From the NCBI RefSeq assembly GCF_004358105.1, contig NZ_SMYL01000001.1, positions 496,001 to 560,000 on the forward strand: a stretch of 64,000 nucleotides of DNA, written 5' to 3'. The position numbers and the translations under genes were made by a program. The stretch comes from Sapientia aquatica (lineage in GTDB: Bacteria; Pseudomonadota; Gammaproteobacteria; Burkholderiales; Burkholderiaceae_D). The notes under the pieces were generated by a model. It saw nothing but the letters and a program-made list of their open reading frames with translations. It made no database searches and had not been told where the DNA came from. Below, piece after piece: positions 27,205 through 36,022 of the stretch. Every line of letters starts with the position of its first letter. Position 1 is the first letter of the stretch.

Positions 27205-29462
27205 TGGGATTAAAGCCTGCGCTAATGGATATCAATTCAACTATGACTAGCTCCACGACCGAACTTGCGTCAGTGTCGCCAGCTCCCCAATCCCAAGAAA
27301 AAATCAGTCTAAACGGCATGCGCTGTGCAGCTTGTGCTCAATTGATTGAATTTCGACTAAAACAATTAGCCGGTGTCGATAAAGTGGTGATGAACTATGC
27401 CGGACATCGAGTCGATGTGACATGGCAACCAGAGACGACCTCGTTGCACAAAATCATCCAAGCCGTGCAGGATTTAGGCTACGGCGCCTTGCCGGAAGGC
27501 GAACATAAACTGCTGGAAAAGCGCCAAAAAAAGGATGTGTGGCGTTTGTTTGTTGCGGCTTTCGCAATGATGCAAGTGATGATGTATGCCTTTCCATCGT
27601 ATATGGAGCCACACCCCGAAGTCGGCGGCGACCTAACGCCAGAGATTGATCATTTGCTCAAATTAGCTTGTTTTGCGCTAGCGATTCCTGTTTTGTTATT
27701 TTCCTCAATGCCGTTTTTTAAAGCGGCTTGGCGCGATATTAAAAACCGTCATGTTGGAATGGATGTGCCGGTCAGTACCGGAATCTTAGCGACCTTTTTT
27801 ATGAGCGCTTGGGCCACTTTTACTGGCGGCCATGTTTATTTCGATTCGATGATTATGTTTGTGTTTCTGCTGTTGTCGGGCCGAATGATCGAGGCCCGAG
27901 TTCATCAAAAAAGCACCGCAGCATTGCGCAGTTTGACGCAGCTAACGCCCACATTTGCGCAGTATTTGCCCAACTTTCCTAACGTGCGAAACAGTGTGCA
28001 AATCGAAGCGCAACAATTACGGATTGGCGACTATGTGTTGGTACCACCTGGCGCCCAAATCCCCGCCGATGGTTGCGTGGTTGAAGGCAATAGCGAGTGC
28101 GACGAATCGTGGATGAGCGGCGAATCGAAACCGCAACCGAAGACAATGCATTCCAAATTAATTGGTGGTTCGTTGAATCTGACGAATCCTTTGGTGATGC
28201 GCGCCGAACAGGTAGCCGAAACTACCCAGTTCGCGCATTTATTGCGCATGATGGAAGCGGCCAGCAACGAGAAGCCACCATTGGTTGCGCTGGCTGATCG
28301 CCATGCCAGCCATTTTTTAACCATCATTATGCTGCTCTCAATAATCACCGGATTAGTGTGGTGGCAAATCGATCCTAGTCGGGCAATTTGGGTAGCGATC
28401 ACGGTGTTAGTGGTAACTTGCCCGTGCGCGTTGTCGTTGGCGACGCCGGGCGTAATGTCGGCGGTTATTGGCTTATTGGCCAAACGCGGTGTGCTAATCG
28501 CTAAAGGTTCCGCGATCGAAGGATTGGCCCGTGCAGAGCACATTGTGTTTGATAAAACCGGTACGTTGACCGAAGGCAAATTGTCGTTAAGTGCCAGCCA
28601 CATTTGGCGCGACGATACGAGCGCAATGCAAGTTTGCTCGGCGATGGCGGCGGCTTCGTTGCATCCCGTTTCTAAGGCATTGGTGGCAAGCGGCGCACTG
28701 CCGGAAAGCGCGATTGTTTGTGATCGATTGATTGAGGAATCTGGCCTAGGTATGCAGGCCAGCTACCTTGGCAATACCTATCGCTTGGGTAGGCCGAGCT
28801 TTGTGCAAGAACTGAGTTCCGGTTCTCAATCTGGCGAGATAGCGAGCTTACCGAGCATTTTTCAAAATTCGAGTTTGTGTGCGTTCGGTGACCAAGATGG
28901 ATTGATCGCGCTGTATGCGCTCGCAGACGGGTTGCGACCTGATGCGCGGGAAATGGTGCGCCAATTGCATTCCATGGGCATCAAATTGCATATCCTTTCT
29001 GGTGATAGCGCGAATGTCGTACAACGAATTGCAGCGGAATTAGGTCTCGATCAAGCGCAAGGTGAAATGAGTCCTGAACAAAAATTTGCAGTCATCCAAG
29101 CGATGCAAAAAAACGGTGCGCGCGTGGTGATGATGGGTGATGGCATGAACGACGGGCCTAGCCTTTCAATTGCTAACGTATCGATTGCCATGGGGCAGGG
29201 TGCGCCGATTACCCAAGCGCGCAGCGACGTTTTATTGCTATCAAACCGTTTGTTGGATTTTTCGTATGCGGTGCAAATGTGTCGCCGTTCGCTGCGTTTA
29301 ATTAAAGAAAATTTAGCGTGGGCGATTGCGTACAATGTACTCGCGATTCCCGCTGCGGTAATCGGTTATATTCAACCGTGGCATGCGGCCATTGGAATGT
29401 CGCTGAGTTCGTTAATCGTGGTGTGCAATTCTTTGCGCTTATTGATTGCTAAGAAAAATTAA
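27204..29462 (+). CDS. ccoI: CcoI/FixI-type copper-translocating P-type ATPase
   Basis: The 752-residue P1B ATPase has one HMA domain (MRCAACAQLIE, about residues 38-95), then MMQVMMYA typical of CcoI, the CPC metal site in TCPCALSLATPG, the phosphorylated Asp in DKTGTLTEG, the HP motif (SLHPVSKAL) and GDGMNDGPSL. CcoI exports copper across the inner membrane for assembly of cbb3 cytochrome oxidase. The CcoI assignment is supported by the adjoining cysteine-rich module and ccoS. No ccoNOP genes are in the window. Confidence 0.85.
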   Translation: MGLKPALMDINSTMTSSTTELASVSPAPQSQEKISLNGMRCAACAQLIEFRLKQLAGVDKVVMNYAGHRVDVTWQPETTSLHKIIQAVQDLGYGALPEGEHKLLEKRQKKDVWRLFVAAFAMMQVMMYAFPSYMEPHPEVGGDLTPEIDHLLKLACFALAIPVLLFSSMPFFKAAWRDIKNRHVGMDVPVSTGILATFFMSAWATFTGGHVYFDSMIMFVFLLLSGRMIEARVHQKSTAALRSLTQLTPTFAQYLPNFPNVRNSVQIEAQQLRIGDYVLVPPGAQIPADGCVVEGNSECDESWMSGESKPQPKTMHSKLIGGSLNLTNPLVMRAEQVAETTQFAHLLRMMEAASNEKPPLVALADRHASHFLTIIMLLSIITGLVWWQIDPSRAIWVAITVLVVTCPCALSLATPGVMSAVIGLLAKRGVLIAKGSAIEGLARAEHIVFDKTGTLTEGKLSLSASHIWRDDTSAMQVCSAMAAASLHPVSKALVASGALPESAIVCDRLIEESGLGMQASYLGNTYRLGRPSFVQELSSGSQSGEIASLPSIFQNSSLCAFGDQDGLIALYALADGLRPDAREMVRQLHSMGIKLHILSGDSANVVQRIAAELGLDQAQGEMSPEQKFAVIQAMQKNGARVVMMGDGMNDGPSLSIANVSIAMGQGAPITQARSDVLLLSNRLLDFSYAVQMCRRSLRLIKENLAWAIAYNVLAIPAAVIGYIQPWHAAIGMSLSSLIVVCNSLRLLIAKKN

Positions 29463-29494
29463 AACTTTCACCTTTATAAGGCAAGAAAACTCTC

Positions 29495-29698
29495 GTGGAA
29501 ATTCTCTATTTACTCATCCCAGTTAGCATTTTGTTGGTGTTCGTGATTGGCGCGATTTTTTGGTGGGCGCTCAATAACCGGCAATTTGATGGTTTGGATG
29601 AAGAGGCTAATCGTATTTTTTTAGACGATGAAATTCCCACCGCTGATTCATCCGGCGCTAATCTTAATGCTCCAAAAGTTGACGCGCCAAAAGAATAA
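29495..29698 (+). CDS. ccoS: cbb3 oxidase maturation protein CcoS
   Basis: A 67-residue protein with one N-terminal transmembrane segment (YLLIPVSILLVFVIGAIFWW) followed by NNRQFDGLDEEANRIFLDD, the CcoS signature. CcoS is needed for cofactor insertion into cbb3 oxidase. The GTG start lies 32 bases after ccoI. Its last 35 bases overlap the 3' end of mnmH on the other strand. Confidence 0.88.
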   Translation: MEILYLLIPVSILLVFVIGAIFWWALNNRQFDGLDEEANRIFLDDEIPTADSSGANLNAPKVDAPKE

Positions 29699-30722
29699 AA
29701 TCCGCTTCCTGAATTCCCGCTAACTGCGTTGGAATAGTCTGACTTAGTTGTGGAAAATTTCGACCAATCGAGCGCAAATAACTCGGATCGTAGTGGGAGT
29801 TAATCAAGTCATGCACCAATTCCACCATCATATTTTGCTCGATCAAACTTTGCCATTGCTGGATTTTCTGTTTGCCATGTAATGGAGTCAGAAATTGCAA
29901 GCGTGCGATTAATTCGGCGGGTTGTTCGATGAAATGCGCGTAATCCTGCATCAATAACGCCACGCGCAGTTCTTCCGAGAGTTGCAAGTTAATGCATTCT
30001 GCTTGGCGGATGCGCTCAATCAATTCGACCGGAACGCGGCAGTTGCCTACTTTTTTACTTTCCGATTCGACGAAGACTGGTTTGCTGGTATCGAACTGGC
30101 GCAAAGTGGCCCAGATCGCCGTTTCAAAGGCCTTTTGGGAAGGTTGCTTGCTACTGGCGAAGTCACCTAACACCGATCCACGATGAACAGCCAGTTTCTC
30201 TAAATCGAGCACCTGCGCGCCTTGCTTGTGCAGGGTTTCTAGCAAACGGCTTTTGCCGCTTCCAGTCGTGCCACAAATAACGCGGTAGGTGAAGCGCGCA
30301 ATGAGCGCACCCAATTCGGTATTGATGTGTTGACGAAACGCTTTGTAGCCGCCGTCGAGTTGTACCACTGGCCAACCGATTTTTGCCAAAATTAATGCCA
30401 TCGACCCGCTGCGATTTCCACCACGCCAGCAATAAATCAGCGGTTTCCATTCTTTTGGATGATGCAAAAATGCCGTCTCAATATGGCGACCAATATTTTG
30501 CGCGATCAGTGCAGCGCCGATTTTCTTGGCCTCAAAGGCACTAACTTGTTTGTACAAAGTACCAACCTGGATTCGCTCGGCGTCGTTTAGAACCGGATAA
30601 TTAATCGCTCCCGGAATGTGATCGAGTGCAAATTCAGCGGGACTGCGGACATCGATAATCTGATCGAATTCGCCAAGATGCTCGGCTAAGTCAGTAAAGG
30701 CGCGGATTGCAGGATACTTCAT
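29664..30722 (-). CDS. mnmH: tRNA 2-selenouridine/geranyl-2-thiouridine synthase
   Basis: The 352-residue protein has an N-terminal rhodanese domain with active Cys98 in YCWRGGNRSGS and a C-terminal P-loop domain (GTTGSGKSRLLE). MnmH replaces sulfur with selenium in 2-thiouridine at the tRNA wobble base, using selenophosphate and a geranylated intermediate. The ATG at 30722 is preferred; a TTG at 30764 adds a non-homologous tail. No selD is present in the window, so the selenium donor gene must be elsewhere. Confidence 0.92.
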   Translation of the reverse strand: MKYPAIRAFTDLAEHLGEFDQIIDVRSPAEFALDHIPGAINYPVLNDAERIQVGTLYKQVSAFEAKKIGAALIAQNIGRHIETAFLHHPKEWKPLIYCWRGGNRSGSMALILAKIGWPVVQLDGGYKAFRQHINTELGALIARFTYRVICGTTGSGKSRLLETLHKQGAQVLDLEKLAVHRGSVLGDFASSKQPSQKAFETAIWATLRQFDTSKPVFVESESKKVGNCRVPVELIERIRQAECINLQLSEELRVALLMQDYAHFIEQPAELIARLQFLTPLHGKQKIQQWQSLIEQNMMVELVHDLINSHYDPSYLRSIGRNFPQLSQTIPTQLAGIQEADFILLARQLLEH

Positions 30723-30915
30723 TGGATAGTTGGCTGAAAAAGATAAGCGCAGAGTGTAAATCAAGTCCCAAAGATGCGTTGGAAAATTAGATATATGCCG
30801 AAAATTTTCATAAACAACTTGCTATTGGGTCTTGCTCCAAGCCAAAATGTGCGGCAATTTGGCTCAGCGTGAGCAATCGTTTGATGTTTCTCCTTGATTA
30901 GATTGACTTTTTTCT

Positions 30916-31926
30916 ATGTTTATTCGCCGTTATTTATTCGCTTTATTGTTTGGATTGCTGCTCGCGGGTTGCCAATCTACAGGCCCAGTGCTTACCGATA
31001 AGCCGCAAATCACCAATCCGGCTGCACCAAATTCGACAGTTTCATCCTCCGTTTCTGGTACCAGCACGACACCGTCAAATTCGGCTTCGACCGCAAACGG
31101 CGTGGACAGCGTCGTAGTGCTAAAGCCTGCTCCAAGGAAAATCAAAATCGGCCTAGCATTGGGCGGCGGCGCAGCCCGCGGCTTCGCGCACGTTGGGGTG
31201 ATTAAAGTCTTAGAAGCGCAGGGAATTGATGTCGATGTGGTCGCTGGAACCAGCGCCGGCAGTTTGGTCGGTGCGATTTATGCGGCGGGCAATAATGGTT
31301 TGGCTTTGCAAAAAATCGCGCTGGAGATGGATGAGGCCACGATTTCGGATTGGACTGTGCCCTTATTTGCGAAAAGCACCGGCGTTTTAAAAGGCGAGGG
31401 CTTGCAGAATTTTGTCAATCGCACGGTGCGTCAAGTGCCCATTGAAAAGCTCAAGAAAACATTTGGCGCTGTTGCCACCGAGCTCAATACCGGTAAAACC
31501 ATTTTATTTCGCCGTGGTAACACAGGCGCCGCGGTGCGCGCTTCATCTGCTGTGCCGGGCGTGTTTCAGCCCGTCAAAATTGGTGACAAGTTATATGTGG
31601 ATGGCGGCTTAGTGGCGCCAGTACCGGTGGCGGCTGCGCGCGAAATGGGAGCCGATTTTGTGATCGCGGTGAATATTTCGTCGCCACCAGACGTGCAAGC
31701 GTCATCAAGTTCGGTCAACGTGTTGATGCAAACTTTTTCCATCATGGGGCAAACCATTAATGTGCATGAATTAAAAGGCGCGGATGTCGTCATTCAGCCC
31801 GATTTGGGTGGTATGAAGGGCAGTGACTTTACTAATCGCAATGGCGCTATTTTGGCTGGTGAGCGCGCTGCCACTCTGATGATGCCGGAAATCAAGCGCA
31901 AGATTAAAGAAATGCAAGAGAAGTAA
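30916..31926 (+). CDS. Patatin-like phospholipase, lipoprotein
   Basis: A lipoprotein signal peptide (LLLAGC, lipidated Cys19) leads to a Ser/Thr-rich linker (about 25-65) and a patatin domain with oxyanion loop GGGAARG, nucleophile Ser113 in GTSAGS and Asp229 in DGG. This is the bacterial RssA-type patatin with Ser-Asp dyad. It probably hydrolyses phospholipids or acyl esters in the periplasm or outer-membrane inner leaflet; substrate unknown. It stands alone, with no operon partner. Confidence 0.88.
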   Translation: MFIRRYLFALLFGLLLAGCQSTGPVLTDKPQITNPAAPNSTVSSSVSGTSTTPSNSASTANGVDSVVVLKPAPRKIKIGLALGGGAARGFAHVGVIKVLEAQGIDVDVVAGTSAGSLVGAIYAAGNNGLALQKIALEMDEATISDWTVPLFAKSTGVLKGEGLQNFVNRTVRQVPIEKLKKTFGAVATELNTGKTILFRRGNTGAAVRASSAVPGVFQPVKIGDKLYVDGGLVAPVPVAAAREMGADFVIAVNISSPPDVQASSSSVNVLMQTFSIMGQTINVHELKGADVVIQPDLGGMKGSDFTNRNGAILAGERAATLMMPEIKRKIKEMQEK

Positions 31927-32063
31927 TGATTGAGTCTTGCGAGCGTGGCTTGCAAGACCATTCACCTTCAGTTCGGAAAGAGTGCGGTAAATTTGAAACG
32001 CAGGGAAGCAGAAAATCTGGCAAAAGAGCTGGCATTCATGATGACCAGCTTGCCGATAGCGGC

Positions 32064-32585
32064 TTAATTTTGTCCGTCGTCGTTGATACGGCGAGCGCCG
32101 TTGAAGCGTTTCTTCCAGTAAGCCAATTCCATACTTTCGATACGAACTTGTCCGCCAGCGGAGGGCGAGTGGATGAATTTGTTGTCGCCTAAATAAATGC
32201 CAACATGCGAAAAACCGCGTTTGAGCGTGTTGTAGAACACCAAGTCGCCGGGTTGTAATTCGCTAGGATCAATTTTTTCGCCCGTGCGGCTGATTTCTAA
32301 GGAAGTACGAGGCAGCTCGACATTCAATGCGTCTTTAAATACTAAGCGCACTAAGCCGCTGCAATCTAAGCCTTGTTCAACGTTGTTGCCACCGCGTTTG
32401 TAGCGCGTACCAATGAAATCGACGGCTTTAGTCACCAAGTTAGAAGCGCGATCGGTGATCTCTTGAATCTTGGTCAGAACAGTGGTTTGTTCTTGTTGCT
32501 GGGTGTTATCTGCGCTGAATGCGGGAATGCTCACGCACAGCGCTAAGGCGACGATTAGTTGATGTAGGGCATGCTTTGTTGTCAT
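32064..32585 (-). CDS. NlpC/P60 family cell-wall hydrolase
   Basis: The 173-residue secreted protein (signal peptide cut near AFSA, residue 25) has an NlpC/P60 domain with catalytic Cys75 (LDCSGLVRLVF), His127 (FSHVGIYLGDN) and His139 (FIHSP). Such enzymes cut peptide bonds in peptidoglycan stems. There is no LysM or SH3 anchoring domain. A good AAGGAAA site precedes the ATG. It is convergent with the patatin gene. Confidence 0.9.
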   Translation of the reverse strand: MTTKHALHQLIVALALCVSIPAFSADNTQQQEQTTVLTKIQEITDRASNLVTKAVDFIGTRYKRGGNNVEQGLDCSGLVRLVFKDALNVELPRTSLEISRTGEKIDPSELQPGDLVFYNTLKRGFSHVGIYLGDNKFIHSPSAGGQVRIESMELAYWKKRFNGARRINDDGQN

Positions 32586-32774
32586 TCTGAGAATTTCCTT
32601 TCAAAGGACTTCCGCAATGTAAGGGACTATCGCCGATCTGTCAAAAAAAGTTTGTAAATAATAGGTTATTGAAAACTTTCTCCTAGAGCGGCCTAAATTT
32701 ATCGTAACGATGGCAAAACAGAATTGCTTGGCCTGACGTACAATTCGAGCTTCGATTCTTTACATGGAGCAAAT

Positions 32775-33182
32775 ATGCTAACCAAACCAGTGTTAACGCT
32801 AGAAGATGTGAAAAAAATCGCCGCCGCAGCCGAGGCGGAAGCCATTGCCAATAAATGGGCGGTTGTGATTTCTATCGTCGATGAAGGCGGTCATTTGCTT
32901 TGGTTGCAGCGCTTGGACGGCGTCGCCCCGATTTCTGCGCATATTTCTCCAGCGAAAGCTAAAACGGCAGCGCTGGGTATGCGTGAATCAAAAATCTACG
33001 AAGACATTATCAATAATGGTCGCTATTCCTTTTTGAGTGCACCATTGATCGAAGGCATGCTCGAGGGCGGCGTACCAATTTTCGTTGATGGTGTTTGTGT
33101 TGGAGCGGTCGGTGTTTCTGGGGTTAAATCGGCGGAAGATGCACAAATTGCAAAGGCCGGAATTGCGGCATTAGGTTTATAA
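32775..33182 (+). CDS. GlcG/HbpS family protein
   Basis: The 135-residue protein has the GlcG/HbpS fold signature: LTLEDVKKIAAAAEAEA, VVISIVDEGGHLLWLQRLD, SPAKAKTAA and GAVGVSG near the C-terminus. Family members bind haem or small ligands, and some are linked to glycolate use; the role here is unknown. The ATG at 32775 is preferred because GGAG lies six bases before it; the longer in-frame start at 32724 adds a non-homologous tail. Confidence 0.85.
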   Translation: MLTKPVLTLEDVKKIAAAAEAEAIANKWAVVISIVDEGGHLLWLQRLDGVAPISAHISPAKAKTAALGMRESKIYEDIINNGRYSFLSAPLIEGMLEGGVPIFVDGVCVGAVGVSGVKSAEDAQIAKAGIAALGL

Positions 33183-33234
33183 CTCGCTGGCGTCTGCGCA
33201 GCTTTAATGAACTCTTAAATTCACAGCGAAAATT

Positions 33235-34119
33235 ATGTCTCGTATCAAGTTAAGTCCCAACGGTCTCGACGTTTCCCGCATCGCTCTTGGTATGTGGCGT
33301 CTTAGTTCGTGGCAATTTACAGCGGCGCAATGTTTGGAGTTGCTTGAGCAAGCGTTGGAATTAGGCATTACCACGATCGATCATGCTGATATTTATGGCA
33401 GCGAATCAGGCTTTGGTGAGGCGATGGCGTTGGCTCCGAGTTTGCGTGATCGACTGCAATTGGTTACTAAGTGCGGCATCGTCCTCAGAGATCAGCAGTC
33501 GGCTTTGCGGGTTTCGCATTACGACACCAGTCGGGCGCATATTATTGCTTCGGTGGAAAATTCATTGCGCTATCTGCGTACTGATTATGTCGATGTGCTG
33601 TTAATTCATCGCCCTGATCCGTTAATGCAGGCTGATGAAGTCGCGGAAGCGTTCCGCGCTTTGGAGCAAGCAGGCAAGGTGCGCCATTTTGGCGTCTCTA
33701 ACTTTACCCCGGCACAATTTGATTTATTGGCTTCCCGGGTTACTTTGGTTACCAATCAAGTTGAATTGTCGCCACTGCATCTGGATCCTTTGCACGATGG
33801 CACGTTGGATCAGTGTCAGCGCCTAGGTATTTCGCCGATGATTTGGTCGGCGTTGGGTGGTGGTCGATTGTTCAGTGAGAAAACGCTGCAAATTGACCGA
33901 CTCAACAATGTGCTGTCGCTGCTGGCCGCCCATTACGGTGTTTCTTTGACAACGATAGTCTATGCATGGCTGCTGCAACATCCTTCCAACCCGATTGTGC
34001 TGACTGGTTCTGGTCGGATCGCGGCAATCAAGGAAGCGGTTGCAGGGACCAAGCTCACTTTGTCGCGCGAACACTGGTTTGCGATCTGGAGTGCCTCAAC
34101 GGGGACGCCTGTCCCTTAA
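33235..34119 (+). CDS. Aldo/keto reductase
   Basis: A 294-residue TIM-barrel NADPH-dependent oxidoreductase. The catalytic tetrad is visible: Asp and Tyr in TIDHADIYG, Lys in LVTKCG and His in LLIHRPDP. It most resembles YdhF-type reductases. The substrate is unknown. It follows the GlcG-like gene by 52 bases and may share its transcript. Confidence 0.88.
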   Translation: MSRIKLSPNGLDVSRIALGMWRLSSWQFTAAQCLELLEQALELGITTIDHADIYGSESGFGEAMALAPSLRDRLQLVTKCGIVLRDQQSALRVSHYDTSRAHIIASVENSLRYLRTDYVDVLLIHRPDPLMQADEVAEAFRALEQAGKVRHFGVSNFTPAQFDLLASRVTLVTNQVELSPLHLDPLHDGTLDQCQRLGISPMIWSALGGGRLFSEKTLQIDRLNNVLSLLAAHYGVSLTTIVYAWLLQHPSNPIVLTGSGRIAAIKEAVAGTKLTLSREHWFAIWSASTGTPVP

Positions 34120-34196
34120 AAAGTGGTGTAAAAAGTAATAAATGCCCACTTTTTCCTTAAAAAATTCAGCTATAAGTCACTAAGGCATTGAAATCC

Positions 34197-34225
34197 TTGA
34201 GTATTTAAAATAAACAAGGTATTAT
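34197..34225 (+). promoter_or_regulatory. Sigma-70 promoter of the rpsF operon
   Basis: TTGAGT (34197-34202) and TATTAT (34220-34225) are 17 bases apart. Transcription would start near 34232 and give a leader of about 63 bases. Confidence 0.75.
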
Positions 34226-34241
34226 GCTCGGCTTACCTCTT

Positions 34242-34269
34242 CCCGCACTCAACTTGACGCTGAGGCGGG
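34242..34269 (+). promoter_or_regulatory. Hairpin in the rpsF leader, possible S6-S18 autoregulatory site
   Basis: CCCGC-A-CTCA pairs with TGAG-GCGGG (34242-34251 with 34261-34269), leaving a bulged A and a nine-base loop. Many bacteria use a leader hairpin with an exposed CCG to bind the S6:S18 complex and repress this operon. The match to that motif is only partial. Confidence 0.35.
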
Positions 34270-34294
34270 CTTTTATTGTCCACAAGGAGATTAC

Positions 34295-34663
34295 ATGCGT
34301 CATTACGAAATCGTATTTATCGTACATCCTGATCAAAGCGAGCAAGTGCCTGCGATGATCGAGCGTTACAAAGCCGCCGTCATTGCACGTAACGGCCAAG
34401 TTCACCGTGTAGAAGACTGGGGCCGTCGCCAGTTAGCTTACATGATTCAAAAATTGGCTAAAGCACACTATGTTTGCATGAACATCGAATGCGATAGCGA
34501 AACATTGAACGAACTCGAAACTAGCTTCAAATTCAATGATGCAGTTTTGCGTCATCTGACTGTTAAAGTGAAAAAAGCAGAAACTGCTCCTTCACCAATG
34601 ATGAAATCAGTTCAGAAAGAAGATGCAGCTAAATCTCAACGCGCTGAGGCACCAGCAGCTTAA
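34295..34663 (+). CDS. rpsF: Small ribosomal subunit protein bS6
   Basis: The 122-residue protein begins [17 protein letters not shown] and continues with [19 protein letters not shown], both standard for bS6. It forms a heterodimer with bS18 on the 30S platform. A CAAGGAG site precedes the ATG. First gene of rpsF-priB-rpsR-rplI. Confidence 0.97.
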   Translation: MRHYEIVFIVHPDQSEQVPAMIERYKAAVIARNGQVHRVEDWGRRQLAYMIQKLAKAHYVCMNIECDSETLNELETSFKFNDAVLRHLTVKVKKAETAPSPMMKSVQKEDAAKSQRAEAPAA

Positions 34664-34743
34664 TTGCTGTTTTGCAACGCACTTAGATTAACGTTGATCA
34701 GGAGCGGAAGTTTTACGGTGTAGTTTGAATTTATAAAGATTCG

Positions 34744-35034
34744 ATGAATCAATTCCAATTAGTTGCACAGGTAGCGGAGCGCGAAATGTTGCGTTTCACT
34801 CCAGCGGGAATCCCGATAGTGGTCGCCAAATTAAGCCACAGTTCGCAACAGTTGGAAGCCAAAGTAATGCGCGTAGTTGAGTTTGAAGTTTCTGCCTTAG
34901 CTGTTGGTGAAATTTCAGGCCAGTTTAGTCAGCTAGTACTTGGGCAGTCTTATCGATTCACTGGATTCATGGCACGTAAAAACCGCAATAGCAAAAGTCT
35001 GATTTTTCACATCACAGCAATCGCTGAACAATGA
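34744..35034 (+). CDS. priB: Primosomal replication protein N (PriB)
   Basis: A 96-residue OB-fold single-strand-binding protein with the family pattern ERxxLRxTPAGIP (here AEREMLRFTPAGIP) and GFMARKNRNSKSLIFHI at the end. PriB helps PriA reload DnaB at stalled forks. Its position between rpsF and rpsR is typical for beta- and gammaproteobacteria, and dnaB lies just downstream in this window. Confidence 0.93.
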   Translation: MNQFQLVAQVAEREMLRFTPAGIPIVVAKLSHSSQQLEAKVMRVVEFEVSALAVGEISGQFSQLVLGQSYRFTGFMARKNRNSKSLIFHITAIAEQ

Positions 35035-35081
35035 TGCAAGTCAGGCGACACACTAGATAGATTAAAAGATTGGGAGCCATC

Positions 35082-35366
35082 ATGGCATTCGGTAAAAAAT
35101 TTGATAAAAGCAAATTAAAACAAAAACGTCAGCAACAAAATCCTTTGTTCAAACGTAAAAAATTCTGCCGCTTTACAGCAGCACACGTTGAACAAGTTGA
35201 TTACAAAGATGTTGATACATTAAAAGATTTCGTTCAAGAAAACGGCAAAATCATGCCAGCACGTTTGACCGGTACTAAAGCACTGTATCAACGTCAAGTA
35301 GATACAGCCATCAAACGCGCTCGTTATTTGGCCTTGTTGCCATACACCGATCTGCACCACGCGTAA
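35082..35366 (+). CDS. rpsR: Small ribosomal subunit protein bS18
   Basis: The basic protein of 94 residues contains the S18 core ([29 protein letters not shown]-like end). The ATG at 35082 is preferred because GGGAG lies six bases before it; the upstream in-frame ATG at 35070 lacks a site. It binds bS6 on the 30S platform. Confidence 0.96.
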   Translation: MAFGKKFDKSKLKQKRQQQNPLFKRKKFCRFTAAHVEQVDYKDVDTLKDFVQENGKIMPARLTGTKALYQRQVDTAIKRARYLALLPYTDLHHA

Positions 35367-35404
35367 TTGACGACTTATTCAATTACTAAATATCGGAGAA
35401 AATT

Positions 35405-35857
35405 ATGCAAATTATTCTGTTAGAAAAAGTCGTTAATCTCGGCAACTTAGGTGATGTAGTTCGTGTTAAAGATGGTTATGCACGTAACTTTTTGATTCCA
35501 CAACGCAAAGCACGTCGTGCAACTGCAACTGCAATGGCTGAATTCGAAGCAAAACGCGCCGAATTGGAAAACGCTGCTGCAGCTAAATTGGCTGTGGCAA
35601 CTGCTGCTGGCGAAAAATTGAACGGTTTGACTGTTCAAATTAGCCAAAAATCAGGCGTTGATGGCCGTTTGTTCGGTTCCGTTACTAATGCTGACGTTGC
35701 TGAAGCATTGACTAAGCAAGGTTTTGCAGTTGAAAAAGCACACATCCGTATGCCACATGGCCCATTGAAAACTGCTGGTGATCACCCAGTTTCAGTCGCT
35801 TTGCATACAGACGTCGTGGTTGAAGTAACTGTTGCTGTTATCGGCGATCACTCTTAA
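35405..35857 (+). CDS. rplI: Large ribosomal subunit protein bL9
   Basis: The 150-residue protein begins [19 protein letters not shown] and [13 protein letters not shown], the bL9 signature, with a central helix rich in Ala, Glu and Lys and a C-terminal domain ([16 protein letters not shown]). It binds 23S rRNA near the L1 stalk base. A CGGAGAA site precedes the ATG. A strong terminator follows. Confidence 0.97.
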   Translation: MQIILLEKVVNLGNLGDVVRVKDGYARNFLIPQRKARRATATAMAEFEAKRAELENAAAAKLAVATAAGEKLNGLTVQISQKSGVDGRLFGSVTNADVAEALTKQGFAVEKAHIRMPHGPLKTAGDHPVSVALHTDVVVEVTVAVIGDHS

Positions 35858-35880
35858 TCTGAGTAGTCGTTAGTTTTAAA

Positions 35881-35906
35881 AAAAGCCGAGTTCGCTCGGC
35901 TTTTTT
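35881..35906 (+). terminator. Rho-independent terminator after rplI
   Basis: A 10-bp stem AAAAGCCGAG/CTCGGCTTTT closes a stable TTCG tetraloop and runs into six T. It ends the rpsF operon before dnaB. Confidence 0.92.
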
Positions 35907-36009
35907 GTTGCCCAAAACATGGTTAAATTGCCATTTATGCGGCAATTTATATTTGCGAAAAAATTGCAATTTAGAATCTTGGTTGCTAAAAAAATGCTCG
36001 CTTACAAGG

Positions 36010-36015
36010 TATAAT
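36010..36015 (+). promoter_or_regulatory. Consensus -10 element of dnaB
   Basis: TATAAT lies seven bases before the dnaB ATG. The -35 region is poor (TTGCTA at 35983-35988 is 21 bases away). A start at the usual distance would fall at or one base before the ATG, so the mRNA would be leaderless. Confidence 0.5.
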
Positions 36016-36022
36016 CGCGCCC

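Noticed and set aside
30723-30764. The longer N-terminus of mnmH from TTG at 30764.
   Set aside because: The added residues are not part of the rhodanese domain; the ATG at 30722 fits the family.
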